Of a stretch of 64,000 nt of DNA, positions 1 through 8,404 are shown piece by piece. A program made the translations under genes and the position numbers. The notes beneath the pieces are model-generated. The model ran no database searches. It worked only from the letters and a program-made list of their open reading frames with translations, and was not told where the DNA came from. Each line of letters opens with the position of its first letter. Positions within the stretch are counted from its first letter, which is position 1. The stretch spans positions 62,001 through 126,000 of the forward strand of contig CAKTFJ010000001.1 of the NCBI GenBank assembly GCA_934555825.1, written 5' to 3'. Source of the stretch: an uncultured Hyphomicrobium sp. (GTDB lineage: Bacteria > Pseudomonadota > Alphaproteobacteria > Rhizobiales > Hyphomicrobiaceae).

Positions 1-526
1 CAAGCTGGGCTGCGTGCGCGTAGTCGGCGACGATGCCGGGGATCTCGTCGGTTTCGAGCGCGCGGGGCGTGACGTGTGGCTTAAAGCCTTCGTTCGTGAA
101 GGCCTGACCTTCGGGGCGCACGGCACTTGGCGCGACGGGAAGCGCACCGCCGGGCTGGATGTCGGGATGCGAGATGCGGCCCACGTGCCAGAGCTGAAGG
201 AAGATGCGGCCGCCCTTGTCGTGCACGGCTTTTGTCGTGAGCTTCCATCCTTCGGCCTGCTCGGCTGTCCAGATGCCGGGCGTCAGAACGTAGCCTTTGG
301 CGGAGGGTGAGATGTTGGTGGCTTCCGCGATCAAGAGACCGGCGCTTGCGCGCTGAGCATAGTATGTGGCCTGCAGCTCTCCGGGGACGCCGTTTTCATC
401 GGCGCGCGAGCGGGTGAGCGGCGCCATCACGATGCGGTTCGCGAGCGTGTAGGGGCCGAGCGCCACGGGGTTGAAGAGATCGGTGCCGGCAACGGCGGAG
501 GCCGGGGTGACGGTTTCAGAAGCCAT
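1..526 (-). CDS. Old Yellow Enzyme family alkene reductase (partial, N-terminal part)
   Basis: This is the first 175 codons of an FMN-dependent ene-reductase (NemA / N-ethylmaleimide reductase group); the rest lies left of the window. The reading starts MASETVTPAS and carries family landmarks: LFNPVALGPYTLANRIVMAP near residues 18-37, then PLTRSRAD, TYYAQRAS, LLIAEAT and LQLWHVGRISHP. In the family these belong to the flavin-binding start of the TIM barrel, and the WHVGR segment is conserved. OYEs reduce activated C=C bonds or nitro-esters with NAD(P)H. The gene is divergent from the glutathione peroxidase gene, so both may be stress-responsive, but no operator is evident. Substrate cannot be told from this fragment. 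Confidence 0.88.
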   Translation of the reverse strand, partial: MASETVTPASAVAGTDLFNPVALGPYTLANRIVMAPLTRSRADENGVPGELQATYYAQRASAGLLIAEATNISPSAKGYVLTPGIWTAEQAEGWKLTTKAVHDKGGRIFLQLWHVGRISHPDIQPGGALPVAPSAVRPEGQAFTNEGFKPHVTPRALETDEIPGIVADYAHAAQL

Positions 527-693
527 GGGATTTTCCAGTGTGTTGGTGGGATCGGAGAACAACTGATGGGATGAAACGCTCGGTCGCATTTGGTGCCTCG
601 AGGCCCAAGGTGCAAGGCGGGGGTTCCTTGCGTGTGTCCGACAGCCTACATTCAAGGGCGATCTGCGATCCAATCGGAAGGAGCGATAAGCAA

Positions 694-1284
694 ATGAAAA
701 AGCTCGCAACCTTTGCTGCGCTCGTCGCCGCGCCGCTCGGACTCGCTGCTGGGGCCGTCTCAGCCGACGACACCGCACAGAAAACTGCCTGGGATTTTGA
801 ATTCACGTCCATCGATGGCCGGCCGATGCCGCTCGCGGACTATCGCGGCCAGGTGTTGCTCGTCGTAAATACCGCCTCGATGTGCGGGTTCACGAAGCAG
901 TACGCGGGGCTTCAGGCGCTGCATGAAAAGTACGAAGCGCAGGGCTTCAAAATTGTGGGAGTGCCGTCGAACGATTTCGGCTCACAGGAGCCGAAGGCGG
1001 CGGGTGAGATCAAGGATTTCTGTGAGACGACGTTTGGTATCACGTTCCCGATGACCGATAAGTATGAGGTCACGGGGACGGGTGCACATCCGTTCTATGC
1101 GTGGGCGCGTGAAGAGCTGGGCTGGCTTAACGCGCCGAAGTGGAACTTCCACAAGTATCTCGTCGGCCGCGACGGTGCGCTGGTGACAAGTTTCTTTTCG
1201 CAGACGGCACCGGAGTCGGAGAAGGTGATCCGCGCGGTGGAAGCTGAACTTGCGAAAGCGAAGGATCAGGCGGCGTTGCGATAA
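694..1284 (+). CDS. Exported glutathione peroxidase family protein
   Basis: 196-residue thiol peroxidase of the GPx family, predicted to reduce hydroperoxides in the periplasm. The start at 694 is chosen because GGAAGGA lies about 11 bases upstream and the protein then opens with a classical signal peptide (MKK, hydrophobic run, AGAVSA cleavage region to about residue 24). The mature part has VNTASMCGFTKQY, where Cys is the expected peroxidatic residue in place of selenocysteine, then GVPSNDFGSQEP and the late WNFHKYLVGRDG segment containing the conserved Trp and Asn. These cover the catalytic tetrad Cys/Gln/Trp/Asn. An earlier in-frame ATG at 538 would give an unlikely 52-residue hydrophilic extension. 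Most cytoplasmic relatives lack the signal peptide, so export is a notable feature here. Confidence 0.93.
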   Translation: MKKLATFAALVAAPLGLAAGAVSADDTAQKTAWDFEFTSIDGRPMPLADYRGQVLLVVNTASMCGFTKQYAGLQALHEKYEAQGFKIVGVPSNDFGSQEPKAAGEIKDFCETTFGITFPMTDKYEVTGTGAHPFYAWAREELGWLNAPKWNFHKYLVGRDGALVTSFFSQTAPESEKVIRAVEAELAKAKDQAALR

Positions 1285-1285
1285 C

Positions 1286-1756
1286 TTAGTGGCGTACGAC
1301 GTCGATTGTCGGGACGGCGAGATCGATGGCGGCGAGCGCGTGGTCGCTGGATTGCTCCGTGCCAACGAAATCGCCTCGGATCGCTTTCAGCGCATAGCGT
1401 TCCTGCTCGATCTCGTAGCTTGTGCGGTAGCCGAGGCGGCGGAGCACGGGGACCGGCGGGCACCAACCTTGCACGGCATGTTGGAACAGAAAGAGTGTGA
1501 CGAGGGCAGGAAGCACAAGCCAATAGGGATGAGCAAGGAAGCCGAGCGCAACGCCTATGAAGGCGAGGGTCGAGGCGTTGGCCTCGATAGCTCGCTCGAT
1601 GTCCCACTCTTCATCCAGCTCGATGAGACGTTCCTCGATCTGGGCGGGCCTTAGTGCGAACCGCTGCACACGTTCTCTCGTTTCCGACGCAATTCGCGCG
1701 TTGATCGACGGCTCAGTGTGCGCGGGGACGCGATCTTTCGTCGTTGCTACAGCCAT
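1286..1756 (-). CDS. DUF2892 (YgaP-like) inner-membrane protein
   Basis: 156-residue protein with a hydrophilic N-terminal half, then a hydrophobic hairpin (residues about 63-92) that runs into QGWCPPVPVLRRLGYRT. That tail, with a Trp-Cys-Pro-Pro segment, is the hallmark of DUF2892, the membrane domain found in YgaP-type rhodanese proteins and as stand-alone proteins. No rhodanese domain is present. The C-terminal part (EIEQERYALKAIRGDF) is amphipathic. The gene is convergent with the glutathione peroxidase gene, with only one base between the stop codons. The family's biochemical role is not established; a link to sulfur chemistry is only by association with rhodanese fusions. Confidence 0.8.
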   Translation of the reverse strand: MAVATTKDRVPAHTEPSINARIASETRERVQRFALRPAQIEERLIELDEEWDIERAIEANASTLAFIGVALGFLAHPYWLVLPALVTLFLFQHAVQGWCPPVPVLRRLGYRTSYEIEQERYALKAIRGDFVGTEQSSDHALAAIDLAVPTIDVVRH

Positions 1757-2000
1757 CGTGGGCGCTCCTAAAAATCCGATAGCGTCAGATCTTCCTGGAA
1801 ACGCCAGGTTGCGTGCCTCGGTTCCCGAGGGGTGGACGAGGCCGTGGGGATGGCTTCAAGTCTCGGGCGTCAGGTCTGTGGGGCTGCCAGCGGAAGGCCG
1901 TCCCCCTCTTAAGTCTGGCTGCCGAGCAGAACGATGCCGCTTCCGCCGACTATGCACGATCCGTCGTGTCGGCCGGATTTCGTGCGTCGGCGCGCAAAAG

Positions 2001-2429
2001 TTACACTTCACTCCCTGCGGCCTTTCGGGCGGTGTGCATTTCAAGCACGCGACCGATGCCGGCGAGGAGGGAGCCGATCGCGAACAGGACGATGACGACG
2101 ATCTGAAGGTAGCCTTCGATCTCTTGGTGCCCGATGACCAGATCGGCCACGTCGGCATCTGAGTTCCTGTAGGCGCGCAGGATGTCTTCGCGTCTCTGCT
2201 CAGCCTCGGCGATGCGTTCGGCCGGAGCGTTCAACTGCTGGAGCAGCGTCACCTGATTGTCGTAAAGCGCTTTGAGCTGAATTTGCGATTGCTGCTGATT
2301 GTTGAAGGCGACGAGGCGCCATTCGATCTCGCGCTTCAAAGGCTCGACGTAGAAGAGCTGGGTGGCGGTTGACGCGAGCAGGAATGCGATGCCGACGAGC
2401 TCGCCGATCTGATAGCCTTTGAGACGCAT
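2001..2429 (-). CDS. Small membrane protein with two helices and a central coiled coil
   Basis: 142 residues: an N-terminal hydrophobic helix (about residues 8-27, IGELVGIAFLLASTATQLF), a long charged and glutamine-rich helical stretch with heptad character (about 30-95, including EPLKREIEW and RIAEAEQRREDILRAY), and a second hydrophobic helix (about 107-125, YLQIVVIVLFAIGSLLAG). I do not recognise the family. The layout suggests a bitopic or hairpin inner-membrane protein with a coiled coil on one face. The start codon is an ATG with a GGAGGGGA-like sequence just upstream. Neighbouring genes on the same strand are also small membrane proteins, but spacers of tens to hundreds of bases give no firm operon. 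Confidence 0.7.
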   Translation of the reverse strand: MRLKGYQIGELVGIAFLLASTATQLFYVEPLKREIEWRLVAFNNQQQSQIQLKALYDNQVTLLQQLNAPAERIAEAEQRREDILRAYRNSDADVADLVIGHQEIEGYLQIVVIVLFAIGSLLAGIGRVLEMHTARKAAGSEV

Positions 2430-2512
2430 GCCGTATCCCCTCCGTTGACGGAGGAGAGGTTAGCCTACCTGTTGGCTGCGGTCGATTGTGGCCTACGCCG
2501 CCGATCTCACAC

Positions 2513-2968
2513 CTAAAGAGCGTGCGCGACGACGAAGGCCAGCAGCAGCCCGCCTGCCAGGAAATCCGTGATCATCGCCGTTTGCTCGTGGCTGTTGCGG
2601 GATGTTCTGCGGGCGTGGCCGAGCCCTGCAAGCAGGTAATACAGTCCGCCGACCAAGGCCGCCGGAACCACCCACCCAGGAATCGCGAGGCTTAGAAGGC
2701 CGAGCGTGCCCATGCTGAGATTGCCGAAGCCGACTTCGCGGACGACGCCGAACGCGCCTTCGTCTTTCAGGCCGAAGATCGTTTGTGCGGTGAAGCCTGG
2801 CTGGAATACCTGCCGGATGCCGGCCACGAAAAGGCGTACGCCGACGGCCCAGAACACGAGCCATTTTGCGCCGACGAGGACGACGTCGCCAGTGAGAAGC
2901 AGAAGTTCGATTGCCGTGCACGCGAACGGCAGGACGATCAGGAGCAACACGACCGTCGGGAGATACAT
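2513..2968 (-). CDS. Conserved four-helix membrane protein (DUF6790-like)
   Basis: 151 residues, mostly hydrophobic, with about four membrane helices: residues 3-30 (VVLLLIVLPFACTAIELL), 33-50, 85-117 (LSMGTLGLLSLAIPGWVVP then the following helix) and 131-150. A polar loop FGLKDEGAFGVVREVGFGNLSMG is the most family-like segment and resembles small integral membrane proteins annotated as DUF6790. No enzymatic motif is seen. Its closest same-strand neighbours are the exported protein at 3038 and the coiled-coil membrane protein at 2001. Function unknown. Confidence 0.68.
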   Translation of the reverse strand: MYLPTVVLLLIVLPFACTAIELLLLTGDVVLVGAKWLVFWAVGVRLFVAGIRQVFQPGFTAQTIFGLKDEGAFGVVREVGFGNLSMGTLGLLSLAIPGWVVPAALVGGLYYLLAGLGHARRTSRNSHEQTAMITDFLAGGLLLAFVVAHAL

Positions 2969-3037
2969 GGTTGCCAGAACTCGCAGTTTGGCGCGTTCAT
3001 TCGCTCTTCAGGGCGATAGGGCCTGAAACGATATGGT

Positions 3038-3361
3038 CTAGTGCTGGTGCTCGACGTTTTCAGGCTCGGGCGTTTGTGTGTCGTCGACGCGCTCGACCTT
3101 GGCGGCCATCTTCGGGATGAGTTGCACCTTGTAGCGGGCGCCCTCGCAGGTGAGCAGCCAGACCGCCTCGTCGGGCTTGCTGTCACTCTTCTCCCGCTCC
3201 GCGCTTTCAGGGTTCTTGCACTCGAAACCCTGCTTGCGGAGCTGGACGGCGATGACTTCCTTCGAGACGGCCGGGTCGGCCGCGGGCGAGGTGTCCGGGG
3301 AAGACAACAGCAACGCGGAGGCTGCGAGCCCAAGGGCGGCAGTGGATCGGATTGTGGTCAT
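3038..3361 (-). CDS. Small exported protein of unknown function
   Basis: 107 residues beginning MTTIRSTAALGLAASALLLS, a signal peptide with likely cleavage near Ala-Ala-Asp (about 28). The mature part is charged, with two cysteines (FECKNPES and LLTCEGARYKV, about 25 residues apart) that could form a disulfide, and it ends in a Pro/Glu/His tail. The hydrophobic VWLLTCEGARYKVQLIPKMAAKV stretch suggests a small beta fold. An in-frame reading extends much further upstream but is antisense-like across thiC, so the ATG at 3361 is preferred. The spacer to thiC upstream is about 137 bases. I do not recognise a family. Confidence 0.72.
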   Translation of the reverse strand: MTTIRSTAALGLAASALLLSSPDTSPAADPAVSKEVIAVQLRKQGFECKNPESAEREKSDSKPDEAVWLLTCEGARYKVQLIPKMAAKVERVDDTQTPEPENVEHQH

Positions 3362-3498
3362 CGGCTCAGCCCTCGTCCTGATTTGCGAGAGTGTGCTTCG
3401 GCTGAAGATCAGCAATCCTACACCGGATTCGACCGCATTGTTCCGCCCTGGAACGTCCTTTTTCCTGTTTTCGTTACCGGTTTCGTACGCAGAGACGG

Positions 3499-5829
<2,331 letters not shown>

Positions 5830-5852
5830 CTAGACATGGAAAATAGCGTCCA

Positions 5853-5934
5853 TCCCTTCGCCGGTACGAGCCGGATCAGGTTCGGAGGGTGCTCATTGGC
5901 GAAACAATGATCTCAGCCGGTCTTCCGGCGCCCC
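5853..5934 (-). promoter_or_regulatory. TPP riboswitch (THI element)
   Basis: Read on the minus strand, this carries the full THI-box core: GGGGCGCC at the 5' side, GGCTGAGAT (about 5919-5911), ACCC followed by GAACCTGATCC (about 5890-5873), and the closing GGCGAAGGGA (5862-5853). These match the conserved helices that bind thiamine pyrophosphate. It ends about 90 bases upstream of the membrane-protein gene and thiC. No clear terminator hairpin with a U-run follows, so control is probably by translation initiation, as is usual in proteobacteria. Confidence 0.96.
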
Positions 5935-5996
5935 TTGGAACACGCGGAGCTTCGCGCCTATGCGTGCGGTATGCAAGCCCTTGTGCAATGCCTGCG

Positions 5997-6025
5997 AAAA
6001 AAAGGGCCGGTCTTTCGACCGGCCC
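5997..6025 (-). terminator. Intrinsic terminator after the His-rich protein gene
   Basis: A 9-bp perfect stem, GGGCCGGTC / GACCGGCCC, with a TTTC loop at 6004-6025 is followed on the minus strand by a run of seven Us (5997-6003). It sits about 30 bases past the stop codon of the gene at 6055 and just upstream of the thiamine riboswitch, insulating the two. Confidence 0.93.
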
Positions 6026-6054
6026 AGGGCACAGGAGCGGGTGGGGGAGGAGAT

Positions 6055-6324
6055 CTACCAGCCGCGGTAAGGCCGGTGGCCGTAGCGCCACGCATTGTGG
6101 AAGCGGGGCTTCCAATGGCGGCGGTGGTGCGAGTGGTGACGATTGCGGTTGAAATGGCGGCCGTATTTATGTTTGCCGTGATAGCCATGCCCGTGATTGT
6201 AGCTGTGGCCGTGATATCCGTGGCCGTGATGCGAGCGGCTGCCGTGCGCAAGTGCGGGCGTGAGCGTCAGCATCGTCGCGGCCGCAGCGGCGAGGGACAG
6301 CTTGGTGAGAGTCGAGAACTTCAT
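6055..6324 (-). CDS. Exported histidine/glycine-rich small protein
   Basis: 89 residues. The first 26 form a signal peptide (MKFSTLTKLSLAAAAATML, then TPALA-HG). The mature 60-odd residues are a low-complexity mix of His, Gly, Tyr, Arg and Asn with repeating HGHGYHG-like units (YHGHSYNHGHGYHGKHKYGRH), then an Arg/His-rich end. More than a quarter of the mature chain is His, so transition-metal binding in the periplasm is plausible, but no known metallochaperone domain is seen. The coding frame is supported by the signal peptide and by a strong terminator just after it. Related low-complexity His/Gly exported proteins are common in Hyphomicrobiales. Confidence 0.75.
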   Translation of the reverse strand: MKFSTLTKLSLAAAAATMLTLTPALAHGSRSHHGHGYHGHSYNHGHGYHGKHKYGRHFNRNRHHSHHRRHWKPRFHNAWRYGHRPYRGW

Positions 6325-6481
6325 GCGGTGTCTCCCTTGGTCGAGATGGTCCGGACTGCGGGCTCCGCATTCATCCGGCTTCAGATATGAGAATGACAGC
6401 GCGTGCTTGAACCGCCTTTGAACGCCTTCGACAGCTCCCGTTCATGTTCACGGCCGCGTTGCTGTTGTCCGCGCGTCCATG

Positions 6482-6509
6482 AAAAAAGGGCCGATCTTGC
6501 GATCGGCCC
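6482..6509 (-). terminator. Intrinsic terminator after the exported protein at 6567
   Basis: A stem GGGCCGATC / GATCGGCCC with a TTGC loop (6488-6509) is followed on the minus strand by a run of Us (6482-6487). It is nearly the same stem as the terminator at 6004-6025. It lies about 57 bases after the stop of the upstream gene. Confidence 0.92.
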
Positions 6510-6566
6510 GAAGGGGAGGGGAAGGGACAGGAGGTCGTGAAACGACTGGGAGAGATCCCGGCTCGA

Positions 6567-6899
6567 TCAGCGGCCGACGCGGGGGAGGACGCTCAAGCGC
6601 TGCCGGTTGTTGTCGGTGGCGCGGAATATGTTGCGCTCGGCTTCGTTCTGTAAGCGGTGGACGATGCGCCGCTCCTGCGCCGTGAGACGGCCATCGGACA
6701 TGAAGTCGCTATAGACGCGACCGATCTGGCGCTGTTCCTGGCGAAGCTTGACGCCCTCGGTCCAGGTAATCGAGCCGTCCTGGCGGCCGCGCTCGATCAT
6801 GCCGGCTTGCTCGGTCATGCGGGCATCGTTGCTGTGCGCCGAGGCGACGGTGGGAAGCGCCATCAGGGCAGCGAGAGCGAATGCGGTCGTGCGGATCAT
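6567..6899 (-). CDS. Small exported helical protein
   Basis: 110 residues with a signal peptide (MIRTTAFALAALMALPTVASA-HS, cleavage near residue 21). The mature part is charged and predicted helical, with RMTEQAGMIERGRQDG, then TWTEGVKLRQEQRQIGRVYSDFM and SDGRLTAQERRIVHRLQNEA. The alternating DG turns (RQDGSITWTE, MSDGRLTAQE) resemble paired EF-hand-like or spectrin-like helices without clear calcium loops. The same general organisation occurs in small exported proteins of rhizobia annotated only as hypothetical. It has its own terminator downstream. Function unknown. Confidence 0.75.
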   Translation of the reverse strand: MIRTTAFALAALMALPTVASAHSNDARMTEQAGMIERGRQDGSITWTEGVKLRQEQRQIGRVYSDFMSDGRLTAQERRIVHRLQNEAERNIFRATDNNRQRLSVLPRVGR

Positions 6900-7049
6900 T
6901 TTGCCATCTCCGTTTGTCTTGCAAACTGTCCGGCGGGTGCCGGCGTGATGACACGAGAAATAGAGGGAGCGCTTTGAACCCGTCCTGAACGCGGCTTTCA
7001 GGTGGCGTTCATCTTGGGACGACGCCTTGCAAAGTCGGGATGTGCTCCG

Positions 7050-7190
7050 GACAGAGAAACGCCCAACCCCGGGGGGCGGGGCTGGGCGTATTAGCGCTCT
7101 CGCGCATGACGCCGGGAGGGAAGCCGGCGTCCCAGACGATGACCTCGGTTAGACGGGGGGAGCTACCGATGAGTTTGGTCTCGCCTGTAT
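7050..7190 (-). ncRNA. Candidate trans-acting small RNA with two C-rich (anti-Shine-Dalgarno) loops and a terminator
   Basis: No convincing protein lies between 6900 and 7390. On the minus strand a promoter-like pair, TTGAAA (7224-7219) and TATGTC (7202-7197), has a 16-base spacer. It is followed by a weak hairpin whose loop is CTCCCCCC-rich (stem 7145-7149 / 7165-7169), then a perfect 8-bp hairpin GACGCCGG/CCGGCGTC (7108-7131) with loop CTTCCCTC. A GC-rich terminator hairpin follows (7060-7088) and then TTTCTCTGT. Exposed pyrimidine loops complementary to ribosome-binding sites are the signature of several Rhizobiales sRNA families ('cuckoo' type). Start and end are estimates of about 140 nt in total. 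An in-frame minus reading of 104 codons overlaps this but lacks protein character. Confidence 0.5.
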
Positions 7191-7390
7191 GAGGCTGACA
7201 TAAGCGCAACACGCCAGCTTTCAATAGGGGGGAAGGGCGAGCCTCACAAAAAAGTGATTGACTTATGCCCGATATCCCCAACCTGTCGCGATTCGGCCGG
7301 TATGGAGCGCCAAATCTGCCCAAATAATTGGCTTGTCGCGCTGGCTTGAATTGCCAAACGTTCCCGCAAGCGAAGCGGGCATAAGCGCCG

Positions 7391-8176
7391 TTACTGGCCG
7401 GGATGGAATCCCGAAAACGTGACGGTTTCGATCCGGAAAAGCTTCGCGTCTAGCGTTTCGTTGGTGACGAGTTCGGACACCTGGACGTGGGTATCAAGGC
7501 CCTGGGCGTCGGTCGTGATCCATTCCTTGATCGCGAGTTCAGGCTCTCGCGTGAGCGTGAGGCGGATCTGGCCGGGCGCATCGGGGCTCTTGTCGCGCAA
7601 CGCGAGTTCGATTGCGCTGGCGTTTTCGCGGATCTCGACGATGTTCGCGTCGCGGATCAGGTCGACATCCTTGCGCAGAAGCAGGCGGAAGGGCGTTTGG
7701 TCGAGCGAGACGCGATCCTCGTTGTTGAGGTCGAGGTCCTGGATGGCGAGATATTTGCCGTCGGAAATGATGATCTGGCGCGAGGGGCGCGCGTAATCGA
7801 AGCGGAACCGTCCGGGGCGCTTCATCATGAACTTGCCGCGCATGCGCTTGTTGTCGGCCGTCGTTTGTACGAACGAGCCTTTGAGGTCGGCGAGGGTGTT
7901 GAAGTAGGAATCGACCTGCTTGATGGCGGCCGTTTGAGCGTCTGAGAGGCCGCCTGCACTGCTGCCAGGGGTTGCGACTTCGGTATCCCAGCCCGTTCCG
8001 GCGGATTCGGCAGCGGGCGGCGCTTCGGGGGCCGTGGCAGGATCGGTGTTTGGCCGGGCTGCAGGTACAGGTGCAGGCGGCGCGACTGTGTTTTCCGGGG
8101 TGTCCTGGGCCAGGGCAGGAGTGCTGACGAGCACAAGCGCGAGGCTTGCCGCGGCAATCAGGTTGAATTTCTTCAT
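7391..8176 (-). CDS. lolA: Outer-membrane lipoprotein carrier protein LolA
   Basis: 261-residue periplasmic chaperone that ferries lipoproteins from the LolCDE exporter to the outer membrane. The start at 8176 gives MKKFNLIAAASLALVLVSTPALA, a signal peptide; an ATG 15 codons earlier only adds a polar prefix. A Pro/Ala-rich linker (about 25-80) precedes the LolA domain, with AIKQVDSYFNTLADLKGSFVQ, then GKFMMKRPGRFRFDYARPSRQIIISDGKYLAIQD and TPFRLLLRKDVDL as typical strands. The acidic, proline-rich linker makes it longer than the E. coli protein. It lies downstream of ftsK on the same strand, an arrangement known in other alphaproteobacteria; spacing of about 230 bases suggests a separate or weakly coupled promoter. 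Confidence 0.93.
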   Translation of the reverse strand: MKKFNLIAAASLALVLVSTPALAQDTPENTVAPPAPVPAARPNTDPATAPEAPPAAESAGTGWDTEVATPGSSAGGLSDAQTAAIKQVDSYFNTLADLKGSFVQTTADNKRMRGKFMMKRPGRFRFDYARPSRQIIISDGKYLAIQDLDLNNEDRVSLDQTPFRLLLRKDVDLIRDANIVEIRENASAIELALRDKSPDAPGQIRLTLTREPELAIKEWITTDAQGLDTHVQVSELVTNETLDAKLFRIETVTFSGFHPGQ

Positions 8177-8404
8177 GTTCCGTCCCATTGGGCCCCTGCC
8201 TGCTCCCTGCGGAGACGGCATCGGATTGTCTCACCGAACATTGCGACCACAAGTTGGCGCGCCCGCAAGTTGGCGAGGTCCAGGTGTCGGGCCTCCGCGT
8301 CTCCGCGACGCGATCCTCGACGATCCGTGTGTCAGGTCTAGCGGCTCGATGGGGGCAAAGCCAGCCTTACGGGCGCGCGATCCTCGCTTTTCACAGTACG
8401 CTCG

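Noticed and set aside
7009..7323. Minus-strand reading of 104 codons
   Set aside because: Overlaps a hairpin-rich region better explained as an sRNA; no hydrophobic pattern, ribosome-binding site or family.
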